In this document: one piece after another, positions 17,304 to 25,571 of the stretch | Position numbering within the stretch: the stretch's first letter is position 1 | Layout of the letters: each line of letters starts with the position of its first letter | Origin: Budvicia aquatica DSM 5075 = ATCC 35567 | GTDB lineage: Bacteria; Pseudomonadota; Gammaproteobacteria; Enterobacterales; Enterobacteriaceae | DNA length: 53,310 nucleotides | Direction of reading: 5' to 3' | Assembly (NCBI RefSeq): GCF_000427805.1 | Contig: NZ_ATYS01000038.1 | Location: 1 to 53,310 of the forward strand | Program-made: the position numbers and the translations under genes | The notes under the pieces: generated by a model | Databases searched by the model: none | What the model was told of the DNA's origin: nothing | The model's input: only the letters and a program-made list of their open reading frames with translations

Positions 17304-17430
17304 TGTTATGCCAATGTGCTGTTAATATTAGATAGGTTAAGGTTTACCCGCTTATCTTGAGAAAACATTATCATTTTCAATCAGTAAAATAGAACATTCA
17401 GACGTGCTTCATTGGCATAACAGCATTACC
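17304..17430. repeat. 13-bp inverted repeat pair downstream of the mini InsA gene, possible IS end
   Basis: TGTTATGCCAATG (17304-17316) is repeated inverted as CATTGGCATAACA (17410-17422), starting 4 bases after the stop codon. The right copy continues to CAGCATTACC, and known IS1 right ends also finish in CATTACC. It may be an IS1-family terminal repeat or a long mRNA stem. No matching left end was found before 17094. Confidence 0.4.
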
Positions 17431-17560
17431 AACAGTTAGGTTTAACCACAAACAGATAATTTGACGTCGATAATAGATAAGTATAGAGCTATTCAACATT
17501 GATAATATGCTTCTATAGCGATAGATAAATTTAGGGTGTTGGTTCCACTTGCGTTGTATT

Positions 17561-17594
17561 AAAGGCCCTGAGATTACTCTCAGGGCCTTTTCTG
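17561..17594. terminator. Perfect two-way terminator beside ydiK
   Basis: AAAGGCCCTGAGA pairs without mismatch with TCTCAGGGCCTTT around TTAC, and T-rich sequence follows on the plus strand. It can end ydiK on the minus strand and anything read from the left. Confidence 0.85.
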
Positions 17595-17631
17595 TTTATC
17601 CCACCGTGGGAGTTAAAATACCAAACTAATA

Positions 17632-18723
17632 CTAAATTTCTTCAGAGACATCCGGTATTGCTGGCAGCGGTTGAGGAACTTCATTGATCCATGCGGTCAT
17701 TAAGCGATAAGACACGGCTAATACGACCGGACCGATAAATAGGCCTATCATACCGAAAGCCAGCAGCCCGCCAATAACACCTGACAAAATCAGTAGCAGC
17801 GGAAGGTCAGCGCCCATACGAATTAGCATCGGGCGAAGGACGTTGTCCAGAGATGTGACTAAACATCCCCATACCAATAGCGCTGTCCCCCAAGTATTAT
17901 CGCCAGTCCAGTACAGCCAAATAACGGCAGCACCAAGGATAAGAGACGGTCCGATTTGTGCAAGACAGCAGATAAACATCAGAACGGTGAGTAGCGTTGC
18001 ATAGTGAATACCCGCAACGGCCAGCCCGATACCACCGAGAAGGGCCTGAACTAATGCCGTTACCACTACCCCCAGCGCCACGCCACGAATGGCTTGCCCC
18101 GCCAGAATAACGGCTGATTCACCACGTTCTGCGGCTAAACGTAAGGCAAAATGTCGAATGCCGGTGGCAACGGCCTCTCCTTTACTGTAGAGAATGGCAC
18201 TAAAGACCACCATTAAGGTTCCATGAAGCATAAAGCGACCTACGTGTGCGACTTGAGAGACAAACCATGTCGCACTGGCACCGGCATAAGGCTGAACGCT
18301 GGCAACCAGCTTTTTCCCACCGTCAGCCGTCATGGATTGCCATGTCGCCAGCAACCCGTCTCCAACCATCGGAATATTTTCAATCCAGGTCAGGGTCGGG
18401 ATATGCCAATTTTCCGGCTTAGATAACCAGTTAACCAGCGTGCCGCTGTTGTCAACAATGCTGTTAATCACCAGACTAAATGGCAGAACAAACAGCAATA
18501 CCAGCAGCAGAGTCATAATAATAACGGCCGGAGCTCTGCGCCCCCAGGTCAACTTTTGCACCCGCAGTAAAAGTGGCCAGGTTGCAATCACCACCATGCC
18601 GGCCCAAGCAAATCCCAGAATAAAGGGTTGGATTACCCAAAAACAGGCCAAAATCAGGATGGCAATAAAGAGTATGCCAAACATCAGGCGGGCAAGATCG
18701 TAACGTTTATGAGGTTGGTTCAT
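17632..18723 (-). CDS. ydiK: AI-2E family inner-membrane transporter YdiK
   Basis: The 363-residue protein has the layout of the AI-2E/PerM family. Two or three N-terminal membrane segments are followed by a soluble part (about 90-150) and a C-terminal bundle. The bundle contains LLTVLMFICCLAQIGPSLIL, then TSLDNVLRPMLI and LILSGVIGGLLAFGMIGLFIGPVVLAV. It follows remembered E. coli YdiK (370 aa). Its position, divergent from ydiJ-menI, is as in E. coli. The substrate is unknown, and the family name does not prove autoinducer export. Confidence 0.92.
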   Translation of the reverse strand: MNQPHKRYDLARLMFGILFIAILILACFWVIQPFILGFAWAGMVVIATWPLLLRVQKLTWGRRAPAVIIMTLLLVLLFVLPFSLVINSIVDNSGTLVNWLSKPENWHIPTLTWIENIPMVGDGLLATWQSMTADGGKKLVASVQPYAGASATWFVSQVAHVGRFMLHGTLMVVFSAILYSKGEAVATGIRHFALRLAAERGESAVILAGQAIRGVALGVVVTALVQALLGGIGLAVAGIHYATLLTVLMFICCLAQIGPSLILGAAVIWLYWTGDNTWGTALLVWGCLVTSLDNVLRPMLIRMGADLPLLLILSGVIGGLLAFGMIGLFIGPVVLAVSYRLMTAWINEVPQPLPAIPDVSEEI

Positions 18724-19050
18724 TCATTCAGGCTCATTGAGAAATTAGTAGAACATCAACTTATATTATCGAGTATGGTTGGCAGAACTACCATCTTAGT
18801 TTAATAAATTGATAAATATAAGTTAACCAGTGGAATAAAGCTTTAGTTATCAAGCCTTACTCAGTTTTTTTGTCCGCCATATAAGGATGTCCCATAAGAT
18901 GTAATAAATTTAGCTGATTGAGTACGCAAACGATAAAGTACTGTGCTAATTTAATCCGCTGGTCACCGGCGTAATAAGTTGGTCAATAGGTGACGCAATG
19001 GGTAATGTAAAATCTATAAAAAACAAAATAACAACAGAGATAAATGGCAA
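18724..19050. promoter_or_regulatory. Divergent promoter region between ydiK and ydiJ
   Basis: These 327 bases must carry promoters in both directions. I see no strong palindrome or recognisable binding box. The ydiJ start is preceded by a weak AGAGA-type site. Confidence 0.4.
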
Positions 19051-22000
19051 ATGATTCCACAACTTAAGCAGGCTCCGGGAGTAGACTTACTGGTTCAGGA
19101 TTATCTGGATGCGCTAAAACAGTCGGGTTTTAGCGGCGATGTTGCGACCCGTTATGCTGACCGTCTGACAATGGCGACGGACAACAGTATTTATCAGCTA
19201 TTGCCACAGGCGATAGTTTTCCCGCGTTCTACTGCCGATGTGGTGCTAATTGCCCGTACCGGACATTTGCCGCAGTTCGCTCAACTGAAATTCACACCAA
19301 GAGGTGGCGGGACAGGAACCAACGGGCAATCCCTTAACGATGGCATCGTGGTTGATATGTCGCGTTATATGAATCGTATTCTGGAGTTAAATCTGGAGCA
19401 GGGTTGGGTGCGGGTTGAAGCTGGCGTTATTAAAGATCAGTTAAATCAGTATCTCAAGCCAAGAGGCTATTTCTTTTCGCCGGAGCTTTCTACCAGTAAC
19501 AGGGCAACGCTTGGCGGCATGATCAACACCGATGCTTCCGGCCAGGGGTCACTGGTTTATGGTAAGACATCGGATCACGTGCTCGGTTTAAGAAGCGTCT
19601 TGCTTAACGGAGAACTGCTAGATACTCATGCCATGCCGGTGGCACTGGCAGAACAGCTCGCCGAGCAACAGACTCAGGCCGGGCAGGTCTATCAAACGGT
19701 AATCGAACGGTGTCGTCTTCAGCGTCAGTTGGTGTTAGATAAGTTTCCTAAGCTCAATCGGTTCTTAACCGGTTACGACCTGCGCCATGTATTCAGCGAT
19801 GATTTACAGACCTTTGACCTAAGCCGTATTTTGACCGGCTCCGAAGGTTCGCTGGCCTTTATTACCGAAGCCCGCCTGAATATTACGCGGTTACCAGCAG
19901 TAAGACGCTTAGTGAATGTCAAGTATGACAGCTTTGACTCAGCGCTAAGAAACGCGCCTTTGATGGTTGAAGTGAAAGCCCTGTCGGTGGAAACCGTTGA
20001 CTCCAAAGTGTTTAATCTGGCGCGGGAAGACATCGTTTGGGAATCGGTGAAAAATTTAATTACCGATGTCCCAGATAAAGATATGCAAGGGTTGAATATT
20101 ATCGAGTTTGCCGGGGATGATGAGCAACGAATTAATGCCCAGGTTGAACAACTATGTACCCGATTAGATCAATTGATGGCGGCGCAAGAGGCCGGGGTAA
20201 TTGGCTATCAGCTGTGTAACGATCTGGCCGATATTGAACGGATATATGGCATGCGCAAGAAAGCCGTTGGCTTACTGGGCAATGCCAAAGGGTTAGCCAA
20301 GCCGATTCCATTTGCCGAAGATACCTGCGTACCTCCGGAGCACTTGGCGGATTATATTACAGAGTTCCGGGCATTACTGGATAGCCACAATCTGGCCTAT
20401 GGCATGTTCGGTCACGTTGACGCCGGAGTGTTGCACGTTCGACCGGCGTTAGATATGTGCGATCCTCAGCAAGAAATCCTAATGAAGCAGCTTTCCGACC
20501 AAATTGTTAACCTGACGGCTAAGTATGGCGGGTTGCTATGGGGGGAACATGGGAAGGGGTTCAGAGCTGAGTACAGCCCGGCATTCTTTGGCCCGGAACT
20601 TTACGATGAACTGCGCCGCATAAAAGCGGCATTCGATCCGGATAACCGGCTTAATCCCGGCAAAATTTGCCCGCCAAAAGGCAAAGACGATCCGGTGTTT
20701 AAAGTGGATGCGGTGAAGCGAGGAACCTTTGACCGTACTATTCCGCTGGCAGTTCGTAGCGCCTTTAAAGGCGCGATGGAGTGTAATGGCAACGGTCTGT
20801 GTTTCAATTTTGATGTAAACAGCCCGATGTGCCCGTCGATGAAAATCAGTGCTAATCGCGTTCACTCTCCGAAAGGTCGGGCGTCTCTAGTTCGCGAATG
20901 GCTGAGGCTGTTAGCCGAACAGGGAACAGATCCACTGCTGATTGAGCAACAGTTGACCGAACAGCGTATCAGCTGGCGGGGGCTATTAAGCAAGACCAAG
21001 AACAGCTGGCGCCAGCGTCAGGGAGAATATGATTTCTCTCATGAAGTTAAACAATCAATGGCCGGGTGTTTAGCCTGCAAAGCGTGCTCGACTCAGTGCC
21101 CGATAAAAATCGACGTTCCGGCATTTCGTTCTCGTTTTCTGCAGCTTTACCATACCCGCTATTTGCGCCCGGCCAGAGATTATCTGGTAGCCTCGGTTGA
21201 GAGCTATGCGCCCGTTATGGCTAAAGCGCCGAAAGTGTTTAACTTTTTTATTGGTCAACCTTGGGTGCAGTCGTTGGGGGCTAAGAGTATCGGGATGATT
21301 AACCTGCCGTTACTCTCCTCTCCGACCTTAAAACAGCAGTTGCAGGGGCATAAGTCCTGCACCATGACGCTGGAACAGCTAGAAGGCTTAGCGCCGGATG
21401 CCAGACAAAACTATGTGCTGATTGTTCAGGATCCGTTTACCAGCTATTACGATGCTAAAGTGGTGTCCGATTTTGTTAAGTTAGTCGAAAAGCTGGGGAT
21501 GTCACCGGTAGTGTTACCGTTCTCACCTAACGGTAAGGCACAGCATATTAAAGGTTTTCTGCATCAGTTTGCTAAAACGGCTAAGCGTACGGCAGAGATG
21601 CTAAATCGCGTGGCCAAGCTGAATATTCCGATGGTGGGGGTAGATCCGGCCTTAGTCCTTTGTTATCGAGATGAATACAACCATATTTTGGGCGCACAGC
21701 GCGGAAGCTTTCAGGTTCAACTGGTACATGAATGGCTGACCGACAACCTGAGCCGTTTTCCTGAAAAGAGTTCAGCTCAAGAGCCTTGGTACCTATTCGG
21801 TCACTGTACAGAAAGTACCGCACTTCCTGCCAGCAGTAAACAGTGGCAAACCTTATTTAGTCACTTTGGCGCTCAGTTGGATAATGTCAATTTAGGCTGT
21901 TGCGGTATGGCGGGAACTTACGGTCATGAGGCTGATAATGCGGAGAATTCCGCCGGTATTTATGCGCTGTCGTGGCAAAGTGCTTTATCATCCAAACCGG

Positions 22001-22104
22001 CGGAGCGCTGTCTAGCTACCGGCTATTCCTGTCGCAGTCAGGTTAAACGTTTTGACGGTGTGGTATTAAAACATCCATTACAGGCATTGCTCGAACTGGT
22101 CTAA
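19051..22104 (+). CDS. ydiJ: FAD/Fe-S dehydrogenase YdiJ (D-2-hydroxyglutarate dehydrogenase type)
   Basis: The 1017-residue enzyme joins an FAD-binding PCMH domain (about 45-280, with PRGGGTGTNGQSL and STSNRATLGGMINTDASGQGS) and an FAD-oxidase C-terminal domain. The latter contains MFGHVDAGVLHVRP and ends in NPGKICPP near 545. Iron-sulfur cysteines follow in CNGNGLC (about 577) and CLACKACSTQCP (about 673), and a CCG-type domain (NLGCCGMAGTYGHEA) is near 950. It matches remembered E. coli YdiJ (1018 aa) throughout. YdiJ is reported to oxidise D-2-hydroxyglutarate and related 2-hydroxy acids. It starts divergently from ydiK and is followed 38 bases later by menI. Confidence 0.96.
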   Translation: MIPQLKQAPGVDLLVQDYLDALKQSGFSGDVATRYADRLTMATDNSIYQLLPQAIVFPRSTADVVLIARTGHLPQFAQLKFTPRGGGTGTNGQSLNDGIVVDMSRYMNRILELNLEQGWVRVEAGVIKDQLNQYLKPRGYFFSPELSTSNRATLGGMINTDASGQGSLVYGKTSDHVLGLRSVLLNGELLDTHAMPVALAEQLAEQQTQAGQVYQTVIERCRLQRQLVLDKFPKLNRFLTGYDLRHVFSDDLQTFDLSRILTGSEGSLAFITEARLNITRLPAVRRLVNVKYDSFDSALRNAPLMVEVKALSVETVDSKVFNLAREDIVWESVKNLITDVPDKDMQGLNIIEFAGDDEQRINAQVEQLCTRLDQLMAAQEAGVIGYQLCNDLADIERIYGMRKKAVGLLGNAKGLAKPIPFAEDTCVPPEHLADYITEFRALLDSHNLAYGMFGHVDAGVLHVRPALDMCDPQQEILMKQLSDQIVNLTAKYGGLLWGEHGKGFRAEYSPAFFGPELYDELRRIKAAFDPDNRLNPGKICPPKGKDDPVFKVDAVKRGTFDRTIPLAVRSAFKGAMECNGNGLCFNFDVNSPMCPSMKISANRVHSPKGRASLVREWLRLLAEQGTDPLLIEQQLTEQRISWRGLLSKTKNSWRQRQGEYDFSHEVKQSMAGCLACKACSTQCPIKIDVPAFRSRFLQLYHTRYLRPARDYLVASVESYAPVMAKAPKVFNFFIGQPWVQSLGAKSIGMINLPLLSSPTLKQQLQGHKSCTMTLEQLEGLAPDARQNYVLIVQDPFTSYYDAKVVSDFVKLVEKLGMSPVVLPFSPNGKAQHIKGFLHQFAKTAKRTAEMLNRVAKLNIPMVGVDPALVLCYRDEYNHILGAQRGSFQVQLVHEWLTDNLSRFPEKSSAQEPWYLFGHCTESTALPASSKQWQTLFSHFGAQLDNVNLGCCGMAGTYGHEADNAENSAGIYALSWQSALSSKPAERCLATGYSCRSQVKRFDGVVLKHPLQALLELV

Positions 22105-22142
22105 GTTGAGTAAGCCATCTTTAAAATAAAGGAATAAGCGTT

Positions 22143-22562
22143 ATGTGGAAGCGTGAGAAGTCGTTAGCAGAGCTCAATCAGATGTCTAAAGACACCATGA
22201 TTGAGCACGTAGGTATTGTCTATACTAAACAAGATGCCGACAGTCTGGAAGCGACGATGCCCGTTGATCATCGTACAGTACAACCCTTTGGTTTATTACA
22301 CGGCGGAGCATCCGTGGTATTGGCTGAAACCCTAGGTTCTGTCGCCGGATATCTTTGCTGTGAGGGTGAATCACAGGTCGTTGGTATTGATATTAATGCT
22401 AATCATCTGCGGGCGGCTAAAAAAGGCTTGGTGCGCGGTGTATGCACAGCGATTCACTTAGGCCGAACCCATCAGGTTTGGGAAATTAAAATTTATGATG
22501 AAGCAGAAAGATTGTGTTGTATCTCCCGCCTGACGACGGCAGTTTTGGATAAAAAACTTTAA
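22143..22562 (+). CDS. menI: 1,4-dihydroxy-2-naphthoyl-CoA hydrolase
   Basis: The 139-residue hotdog-fold thioesterase has the PaaI-like core QPFGLLHGGASVVLAETLGSVAG, with the catalytic acid Glu in the second helix. VVGIDINANHLRAA and SRLTTAVL complete it. It matches E. coli YdiI/MenI (136 aa). The enzyme releases CoA from DHNA-CoA in menaquinone synthesis. AAGGAATAAGCGTT precedes the ATG. The gene probably shares a transcript with ydiJ. Confidence 0.95.
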   Translation: MWKREKSLAELNQMSKDTMIEHVGIVYTKQDADSLEATMPVDHRTVQPFGLLHGGASVVLAETLGSVAGYLCCEGESQVVGIDINANHLRAAKKGLVRGVCTAIHLGRTHQVWEIKIYDEAERLCCISRLTTAVLDKKL

Positions 22563-22621
22563 TCCGGATGCGCAGTACATGGACGGAAAGCGGATGGTGA
22601 AGATAGATAAAGGTGGTGGTG

Positions 22622-23605
22622 GTGGACAAAATTACCGGTAAGCAATTAGCGGTTAAGCAGAAAATACACTCTTGTCAGCTAGATGGTAAAGGCGGGATGT
22701 TACCGCTAAATGATAAGACTGAAGTCACTCCGGAACGACCGGGTTGGTTACATTTTGACTATGAGCAAGAAGGAAGTCTTGCATGGCTTAAGTCAACCCA
22801 GCTACTACCTGAAAGTTTTAAAGAGGCTTTATCTGGCGAAAGCTGCCGCCCGAGAGTTTCCCGTCAGGCCGACGGGACGTTAATTATCTTACGCAGCATT
22901 AACCTAAATAGTGATTCACTACCCGATCCGTTAGTGACTATGCGTATCTATATTACCGATAGTCTGATTTTATCTACCCGCCATCGGCCTATTTATGCGG
23001 TCGATGAGGTGGTTAATGAACTGAAAAAAAATACCGGACCTACCCATACCGGAGACTGGCTGGTTGAAGTTCTTGATTATTTAACCGATCAGGCCAGTAG
23101 CTTTATTGATGATATTCATGGCCGGGTTATCGATCTTGAAGACGGATTACTTGACCGCAACGTTCCGCCCAGAGGTGAGATGTCGCTGATCCGCAAGCAG
23201 CTAATTGTATTACGTCGCCACTTATCTCCTCAGCGAGACGTTTTCTCACGGCTTGCCAGTGAACGTCTGCCCTGGATGACCAATGAAGACCGGCACCGCA
23301 TGCAGGATATTGCAGACAGATTAGGCCGCGGATTAGACGATCTTGATGCCACAATTTCCCGTACTGCGGTACTGGTTGATGAAATTAATGCGCTGATTGC
23401 CGAGTCGATGAATCGACGGACCTATACTATGTCGCTGATGGCGATGCTGTTTTTACCCGCGACTTTCTTAACCGGGTTATTTGGTGTCAATCTGGGGGGG
23501 ATTCCCGGGGGAAATAAAGAAGGGGCTTTTGCACTTTTCTGTTTGTGTTTACTCGCAGTAGGCGGTGGAATTGTGTTGTGGCTCAAGCGCAGCAAATGGC
23601 TCTAA
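22622..23605 (+). CDS. zntB: Zinc transporter ZntB (CorA superfamily)
   Basis: The product of about 327 residues is a CorA-type protein. A large cytoplasmic N-terminal domain contains SCRPRVSRQADGTLIILRSIN, LIRKQLIVLRRHLSPQRDV and RMQDIADRLGRGLDDLDA. Two C-terminal membrane helices follow with the FGVNLGGIPGG pore motif. E. coli ZntB is 327 residues and moves Zn2+, probably proton-driven. The start is ambiguous: four GTG codons run in frame from 22613. AAAGG (22609-22613) is best spaced for the third or fourth, and I chose the fourth, which gives the family length. It converges on ttcA across a perfect terminator. Confidence 0.94.
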   Translation: MDKITGKQLAVKQKIHSCQLDGKGGMLPLNDKTEVTPERPGWLHFDYEQEGSLAWLKSTQLLPESFKEALSGESCRPRVSRQADGTLIILRSINLNSDSLPDPLVTMRIYITDSLILSTRHRPIYAVDEVVNELKKNTGPTHTGDWLVEVLDYLTDQASSFIDDIHGRVIDLEDGLLDRNVPPRGEMSLIRKQLIVLRRHLSPQRDVFSRLASERLPWMTNEDRHRMQDIADRLGRGLDDLDATISRTAVLVDEINALIAESMNRRTYTMSLMAMLFLPATFLTGLFGVNLGGIPGGNKEGAFALFCLCLLAVGGGIVLWLKRSKWL

Positions 23606-23610
23606 TTAAC

Positions 23611-23637
23611 ACACCTCAGGCAGGCTGCCTGAGGTGT
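23611..23637. terminator. Perfect two-way terminator between zntB and ttcA
   Basis: ACACCTCAGGCA pairs without mismatch with TGCCTGAGGTGT around GGC, between two convergent genes. TTTTTATTT follows on the plus strand after nine bases. Confidence 0.85.
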
Positions 23638-23646
23638 GAGTAATTT

Positions 23647-24570
23647 TTATTTCACTTCAATGACGTTAATACTTAAATCATCGCTTTCTTCCGGGGTATA
23701 GCCAGCCGGAGTCAGCGGCAGTTCTTCCCGATCAAAGGCTAAGTCGCCGCCGTCAATAACATCCATTCCGTGTTGTATGGCACCGAAGTCAAACAGTTCT
23801 CGGTCGCACAGGTGAGAAGGGACAACGTCTTGCATTGCACTGAACATGGTTTCGATTCGACCCGGGTAACGTCGGTCCCAATCATTGAGCATCTCTTTGA
23901 TCACCTGACGCTGTAGGTTCGGCTGCGAGCCACACAGATTACAAGGAATAATCGGGAAGGCTTTTGCCTCAGCATAGCGCTCAATGTCTTTCTCGCGGCA
24001 GTAAGCCAGAGGGCGAATGACAATGTGTTTACCATCATCGCTCATCAGCTTTGGTGGCATACCTTTTAGCTTGCCGCCATAGAACATATTTAAAAATAGG
24101 GTTTGTAGAATATCATCACGGTGGTGGCCTAAAGCAATTTTAGTGGCACCAAGTTCAGTGGCGGTACGATACAGAATGCCTCGGCGTAAGCGAGAGCATA
24201 GGGAGCAGGTTGTTTTACCTTCCGGGATTTTATCTTTAACAATACCGTAAGTGTTTTCTTCAACAATCTTATATTCAACGCCCAGCGCTTTAAGATACTC
24301 AGGCAAGATGTGCTCAGGGAAGCCCGGCTGTTTCTGATCGAGGTTAACCGCGATTAGCTCAAAGTTAACCGGAGCACTTCGCTGTAGGTTTTGCAGAATA
24401 TCCAACATGGCATAGCTGTCTTTGCCGCCGGACAGGCACACCATAATCCGATCGCCTTCTTCAATCATCGAGAAGTCAGCAATGGCTTCCCCGACGTTGC
24501 GACGCAGTCTTTTATGGAGTTTATTCAGATTGTACTGTTCTTTTTGGTTAAGCGCTGCTGATGTACTCAT
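23647..24570 (-). CDS. ttcA: tRNA 2-thiocytidine(32) synthetase TtcA
   Basis: The 307-residue product has the PP-loop CLSGGKDS near residue 50, the CSLC pair near 120 and [13 protein letters not shown] near 210. The three cysteines hold the iron-sulfur cluster. It thiolates C32 of certain tRNAs. It follows E. coli TtcA almost throughout. I chose the ATG at 24570 ([17 protein letters not shown]) because it matches the family N-terminus; the frame stays open 20 codons further. In E. coli K-12 the Rac prophage sits at ttcA, but here the gene is uninterrupted and no integrase is nearby. Confidence 0.96.
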   Translation of the reverse strand: MSTSAALNQKEQYNLNKLHKRLRRNVGEAIADFSMIEEGDRIMVCLSGGKDSYAMLDILQNLQRSAPVNFELIAVNLDQKQPGFPEHILPEYLKALGVEYKIVEENTYGIVKDKIPEGKTTCSLCSRLRRGILYRTATELGATKIALGHHRDDILQTLFLNMFYGGKLKGMPPKLMSDDGKHIVIRPLAYCREKDIERYAEAKAFPIIPCNLCGSQPNLQRQVIKEMLNDWDRRYPGRIETMFSAMQDVVPSHLCDRELFDFGAIQHGMDVIDGGDLAFDREELPLTPAGYTPEESDDLSINVIEVK

Positions 24571-25135
24571 GCCGATAGCTCTGTTTGTCCGGTTGCTTTG
24601 GTTCAAAAGTATGTTGCGGCTACTTCTCATTTTTAATAAAAAACGCAGAAGAATCGCGGGAGGGCTATGGTACGGATTATTGCCATGGTTGTCAGTATAA
24701 GAATGCGCAACAAAGGCATACCAAGGGTGTGGCTATTGTGTGTGGATGTAAAGAAGATGGATTGAATGAGATATTTATCGTTGTATGAAAGGTATTATTA
24801 TTCCACTTATTTAAAGTTTAACTTTGAATAATAATATGAAATTTAATTATTGGTAACTGTCAAAAATACCAGTATTTATAAAACTACTATATATTGATAA
24901 TCAATGGTTAAAATAGTAAAACTATTTTGCTACACTCAAATTATTGCGGCTGAATTTTTAAGACTGGGGTAAATTTTATTTGTCACGTCAGCTGATAAAT
25001 ATTATCGGAAAGGACAGGAAGTGAATTGATATCAGGATTAAATTCTTCATATCACGGCACTCATTAATATCTTATAACGTATTGCTATCATGGTTATTTA
25101 ATACCAGATTATTTTTATCCAGAAGGAGGTGGAAG
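24571..25135. promoter_or_regulatory. Intergenic region between ttcA and the InsA-like gene, with palindromes
   Basis: No credible gene is seen. TTGATAATCAA (24894-24904) and AAAATAGT/ACTATTTT (24910-24928) are two adjacent perfect palindromes about 210-240 bases before the InsA-like start. They are candidate control sites. The first 100 bases hold the ttcA promoter on the minus strand. Confidence 0.4.
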
Positions 25136-25411
25136 ATGGTCACGATTGAAGTTGCATGTCGTCACTGTAACGAGACTCAGCCTGTCAGGAAGCATGGTAA
25201 AGGGCGGGGCGGTTACCCAAGATACTACTGCAATGACTGTAAAAGAACCTTTCAGCTATCTTATTTATATCGAGCACACCAGCCCGGAATGAAAGAAAAA
25301 ATTATCGAAATGGCTTCGCAGGGCGCCGGAATAAGACACACCAGTCGCACGCTTAAAGTGGGATTAAACACGGTGATGCGATATTTAAAAACAGCAGAAC
25401 CGGTTGGCTGA
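25136..25411 (+). CDS. Stand-alone IS1 InsA-like DNA-binding protein
   Basis: The 91-residue product has the same length as IS1 InsA and keeps both halves. A zinc finger (CRHC and CNDC, with VRKHGKGRGGYPRYYC between) is followed by a helix-turn-helix (KEKIIEMASQGAGIRHTSRTLKVGLNTVMRYLK). In IS1, InsA is a repressor that binds the element's ends, and InsB supplies catalysis after a frameshift at an A6C run near the end of insA. Here that place reads TTTAAAAAC with only five A. The -1 frame stops after a few codons and no insB follows. AAGGAGGT at 25123-25130, 5 bases before the ATG, is a near-perfect ribosome site, and a perfect terminator follows. This looks like a domesticated regulator. Confidence 0.75.
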   Translation: MVTIEVACRHCNETQPVRKHGKGRGGYPRYYCNDCKRTFQLSYLYRAHQPGMKEKIIEMASQGAGIRHTSRTLKVGLNTVMRYLKTAEPVG

Positions 25412-25524
25412 ATTAATATAATAGGAATCAATAGCGTTAGTTATTTCAATGGCGGGTCTGGAGAGACGATTAAATTTAGCTTCACTATTACTCGTTCAAC
25501 TAATTTTAAACTCCTCTCATTGAT

Positions 25525-25558
25525 AAAAATAAAGCACCTGATACGGTGCTTTATTTTT
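25525..25558. terminator. Perfect two-way terminator between the InsA-like gene and nifJ
   Basis: AAAAATAAAGCACC pairs without mismatch with GGTGCTTTATTTTT around TGATAC. It carries T-runs on both strands and serves both convergent genes. Confidence 0.92.
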
Positions 25559-25571
25559 ATTATTTCAACGA

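Noticed and set aside
17118-17430. Complete IS1 element
   Set aside because: No insB, no helix-turn-helix half of insA and no left terminal repeat were found.
24585-24788. 67-codon plus-strand ORF upstream of ttcA
   Set aside because: It overlaps the ttcA promoter region and N-terminal extension, lacks a ribosome site and looks non-protein-like.
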